Assembly: GCF_027943255.1 (NCBI RefSeq)
Contig: NC_072893.1
Coordinates: forward strand, 132,245,784 to 132,309,783
Direction of reading: 5' to 3'
Source of the DNA: Anastrepha obliqua
Lineage: Eukaryota > Arthropoda > Insecta > Diptera > Tephritidae
Length of the DNA stretch: 64,000 nucleotides
Under the pieces are notes generated by a model, which saw nothing but the letters and a program-made list of their open reading frames with translations, ran no database searches and was not told the DNA's origin. Below are positions 61,117-64,000 of this stretch, one piece after another. A program made the position numbers and the translations under genes. Each line of letters starts with the position of its first letter. Within the stretch, counting starts at the first letter, position 1.

Positions 61117-64000
61117 GTTTATATATATAAAACAAACAAAAATTTGACTAAGAAAATAACTTACTTTTTTTCCTTCCCTTTTTTGATATTTTCAACCAAA
61201 ACTTCGCGTCTCACCATCAAATCCAGTTATCAAACAGCTGATTGTTACTTTGCCAACTACCGATGAAATAACCAAGTTTATCACTGCGCAAATATACGCA
61301 TAACGGCCAAGTAACGAAGCAACGAGCTCGATGGAAAGACCTTATTTTTTTGTTTGTTTTTTAGCGCGAATTTTTAAAGTTTTGTTTGAGTGATCATTTA
61401 TTACACTCATATGATATACAGAGAGCCTTAAGCCGGAGCCCCACTATACATCTGTCTATAAGTAACAATGTATGCACATATTTCACAGTGCACTTGACGC
61501 ATTCATTTTACAACTTTTTCAATAAATTGAAGCACTTTATACATAATGTGCATGGTCTGCGAACACCGAAATAGCAGAAAACACGAATGTAGATACAATT
61601 ATTCAGCTTGTTAGCACATACGCGTTTAAGTGCAGACTTTCTTTCACCCCTTAAATTTTTTTCTTTATAGTATATCCCGCCCCACTCTCTTTCACGAACA
61701 AACGCCTCTACTAACACGTTTACACAAATGTGTACATACTTTATGTGTCTCTACCGTACCACTTCTTTCTGAAAGCAGAGCGAATTTCAACGTAAATGAT
61801 GACTACTTTTTCATAATTTTCACCTTTACTATACACAAAACACAGTACGTCAACACAAGTTTTATCGAATTTTCCTGAGCGCTTGACTATCTGAAAATTG
61901 CATGCGCTTCGCGTAAAGACAAACGTAACGCACTGCACGCGTTTCAAAACGTTGAACTTCGAAACTGAAAACGAGAACGAAAATATGCTGCCTACAAAGA
62001 AAAAAAATTGTATTGTACCTTTTTTGTGCGCTGTGAAATTTTCAGTGCTATGCCAACGAACGAGCGCGACATAGAAACGAATCGTACTAGCCAGCGCACG
62101 AAAATATATGAAACAGAGGCAGTGATAAATTACAGGAAAGCGTAGTGGGAGAGAAGTGACTACCGACGATGGCGAAAAGCAACGAATATGCATGCGACAG
62201 CTATGCCATTGTGACGGTGGCGGCAGGCAGCGGTAGAGGTAGACGAAGTGCAAAGTTAGAGAAATAACCATACGAACAGATAAAGGTGGCAGGGGATACA
62301 GTCGCCGACTACCGAACCGAACAGGGCGCACGATCAAAGAACGGACCGTATGAAGCATGTGCACAAGAGAAACATGAATAAAACACGATGCAGAGCAATA
62401 GCAACTCAAGAAACCCGAGTTCGCATTTGGCTAAGTGTGTGTGTGAGTAATGTATGAATAGGGTGGATGGATATAAAAGTAGCAGCAGCAACAGCAGTAT
62501 GTTAAATGACAGCAAAAGATGTTCGAAGAAACTGACGAAACGTATACCAAAAGTTGCCGCTGCGACAAACAAAGAAGAAACCAACAGATACTTTTGTCTC
62601 CACATACGCATACGGACCTGGGTAAGTATGCACGTGCGTATATACGGTAGTGTGTAAACCCCTGAATGTACAGAATCAAGTCGCTAGTTCAACAGCGTCG
62701 GAAAATTAATAAAACATATGTATGTATTTTGTAGGCAAGAGATAAACGCTAACAAATTTTATTTGCTATTTGCCAGTCGCAGATAAATATTTCGCCCCAT
62801 ACAGAATGGGAGGTGTGGGTGTTTTAGCATGTGGCAGAAAAGAACAACGAAATACATTTTTGCCGTTGATATTCCAAACACGACGAAATTTGACGAATTA
62901 GCTTCACTGAATACGATAAACACAGATATAAAAGTATTACGCACGAATACAACTACAATTGCATATACAAACAAATTTAATCACAAATACAAATAGCCAT
63001 TCAAGCATTCAATAGCTTCGGCTATCATATACTTTTATTTTTTAATATGTGCATATGTATGTAGTAACAGCATAACAGTTGACCGAACGTTCGACCAACC
63101 GACAGACAAATGACGATGAAACATTTTGATATGAAAATCGCAATATGTATGAACGCGTGTAGCTACATGGAATTAAGTGAAAACAAATACACGAACCACA
63201 ACATCCAACACAAAAAAAAAGAGCGCCAGTACAAAGTGGCGACATTTTAGGTATAAAATGAGCGAATTAAATTAAAAATCTGGTGCTTTAAGTAACGAGC
63301 ACGCTCCAGATGGGCTACGAAGAGACGGATGCCAACTTAACTTATAACATTTTCTTACAGGGAAATATTAAATTGTAAATAGTCACATATTATATTATGT
63401 GATCGTTTAAAAAGTTCGGTTACCAATTTGAGCACAATCTTAAAAAAATAATCAAATATACGCCAATTTGATTTTTCCTGGCATTTTTCGAGTAAATTCC
63501 GTTAGCGTAGAAATTCTGTGAGTTTTTGAAGTATCATATTTGCTAATACAATTCGCGAGAACGAATTACGTTGGCTTTCGGAATACATCATTAAATCAAC
63601 AACCATTTTCTATATATATTTTTTTTAATAAACCTGACAATCTTGAACTCGAATCTCCTGCTGCAGAACTAAACACCCACACGCACGACTTACGCGACCA
63701 GATACAAAGGACGTATGAGGGTTGCCCTAAGAAAGTTACCATTTCAATGCCTGTGCGGTGAGTGGTATTTTTTTAAATTCTTGCAGCACTGGTCATATGG
63801 CATTCATGGTGCACCAGATTATACAAATTACACCAAACATATGTCCAAGAATAATTATAGGAATGATACACAAATAAGATGTAAAGCTCAGTGGCGAATT
63901 TGAGAGAGCAACAGTGTGAGATGATGGATGCAGAATGAACCCAACTAATATCAATGCAATGGGATTTCGGTGGTTTTTCGGCAGAAAAAATATTGTATGT
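61117..64000. other. Spacer with possible first exon of a plus-strand gene
   Basis: No gene is firmly supported. A plus-strand frame from ATG 62454 (MNRVDGYKSSSSNSSML...) runs 56 codons to a strong donor TGG|GTAAGTATG at 62621/62622 and could be a first exon. The surrounding 62040-62620 is richer in GC than its flanks. Nothing is recognised in the rest. Confidence 0.3.

Noticed and set aside
61741..62409. 222-codon minus-strand frame
   Set aside because: Composition is Phe/Ser/Val-rich without domain or splice context; it looks like the reverse of a UTR-like, A-rich plus strand.

Overview
This window is nuclear DNA from a higher fly. It has short spliced introns with GT/AG borders, Drosophila-type protein families, AT-rich spacers and dense transposon debris. 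The repeat families (a tRNA-derived SINE, short LINE-head repeats ending in CAA runs, and jockey/I-like LINEs) resemble what I remember from tephritid fruit flies. That placement is inference; I cannot name the species.

Six protein-coding genes can be built exon by exon. They are the copper transporter Ctr1A (+, 7258-11081), a PHOSPHO-type HAD phosphatase (-, 15503-16336), the dual-specificity phosphatase DUSP12/MKP-like (+, 20104-27306), the U1-snRNP factor LUC7L3-like (-, 33300-34780), a second PHOSPHO-type phosphatase (+, 37276-38031) and the chromatin co-activator e(y)3/SAYP (-, 39760-49405, 11 coding exons, 2458 codons plus stop). All multi-exon models close in frame with consensus splice sites. 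The genes are independent housekeeping or regulatory loci and form no pathway or operon. The second phosphatase and e(y)3 are convergent.

Region by region: 1-1.6 kb is a decayed Helitron Rep gene. 2.7-3.2 kb holds SINE copies. 3.2-7.2 kb is spacer with LINE debris. 7.2-12.8 kb is Ctr1A with SINE and LINE fragments in its introns. 13.5-14.4 kb is a Tc1-like deletion copy. 15.5-16.4 kb is phosphatase A. 16.8-17.0 kb is a hAT-type MITE with a perfect 8-bp target duplication. 17.4-19.3 kb is an inverted-repeat element carrying a 96-bp tandem array. 20.1-27.3 kb is DUSP12, whose second intron holds a jockey/I-like LINE and a mariner remnant. 28.3-29.8 kb is a mariner deletion derivative plus LINE pieces. 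33.2-38.1 kb is LUC7L3, a LINE 3' end and phosphatase B. 39.7-49.5 kb is e(y)3. 49.5-54.9 kb is non-coding, possibly with 5' UTR exons. 54.9-58.1 kb is an RTE LINE nested in a mariner copy. 59.2-61.1 kb is a non-autonomous Helitron with a 13-unit array. 61.1-64 kb is spacer with a possible first exon.

The observations most worth following are a 198-codon open frame directly after the Ctr1A stop codon (candidate stop-codon readthrough), the 96-bp array in its inverted-repeat cassette with a lone diverged unit outside it, 16 PKLTIK-like motifs in e(y)3, and the altered motif IV of the second phosphatase.
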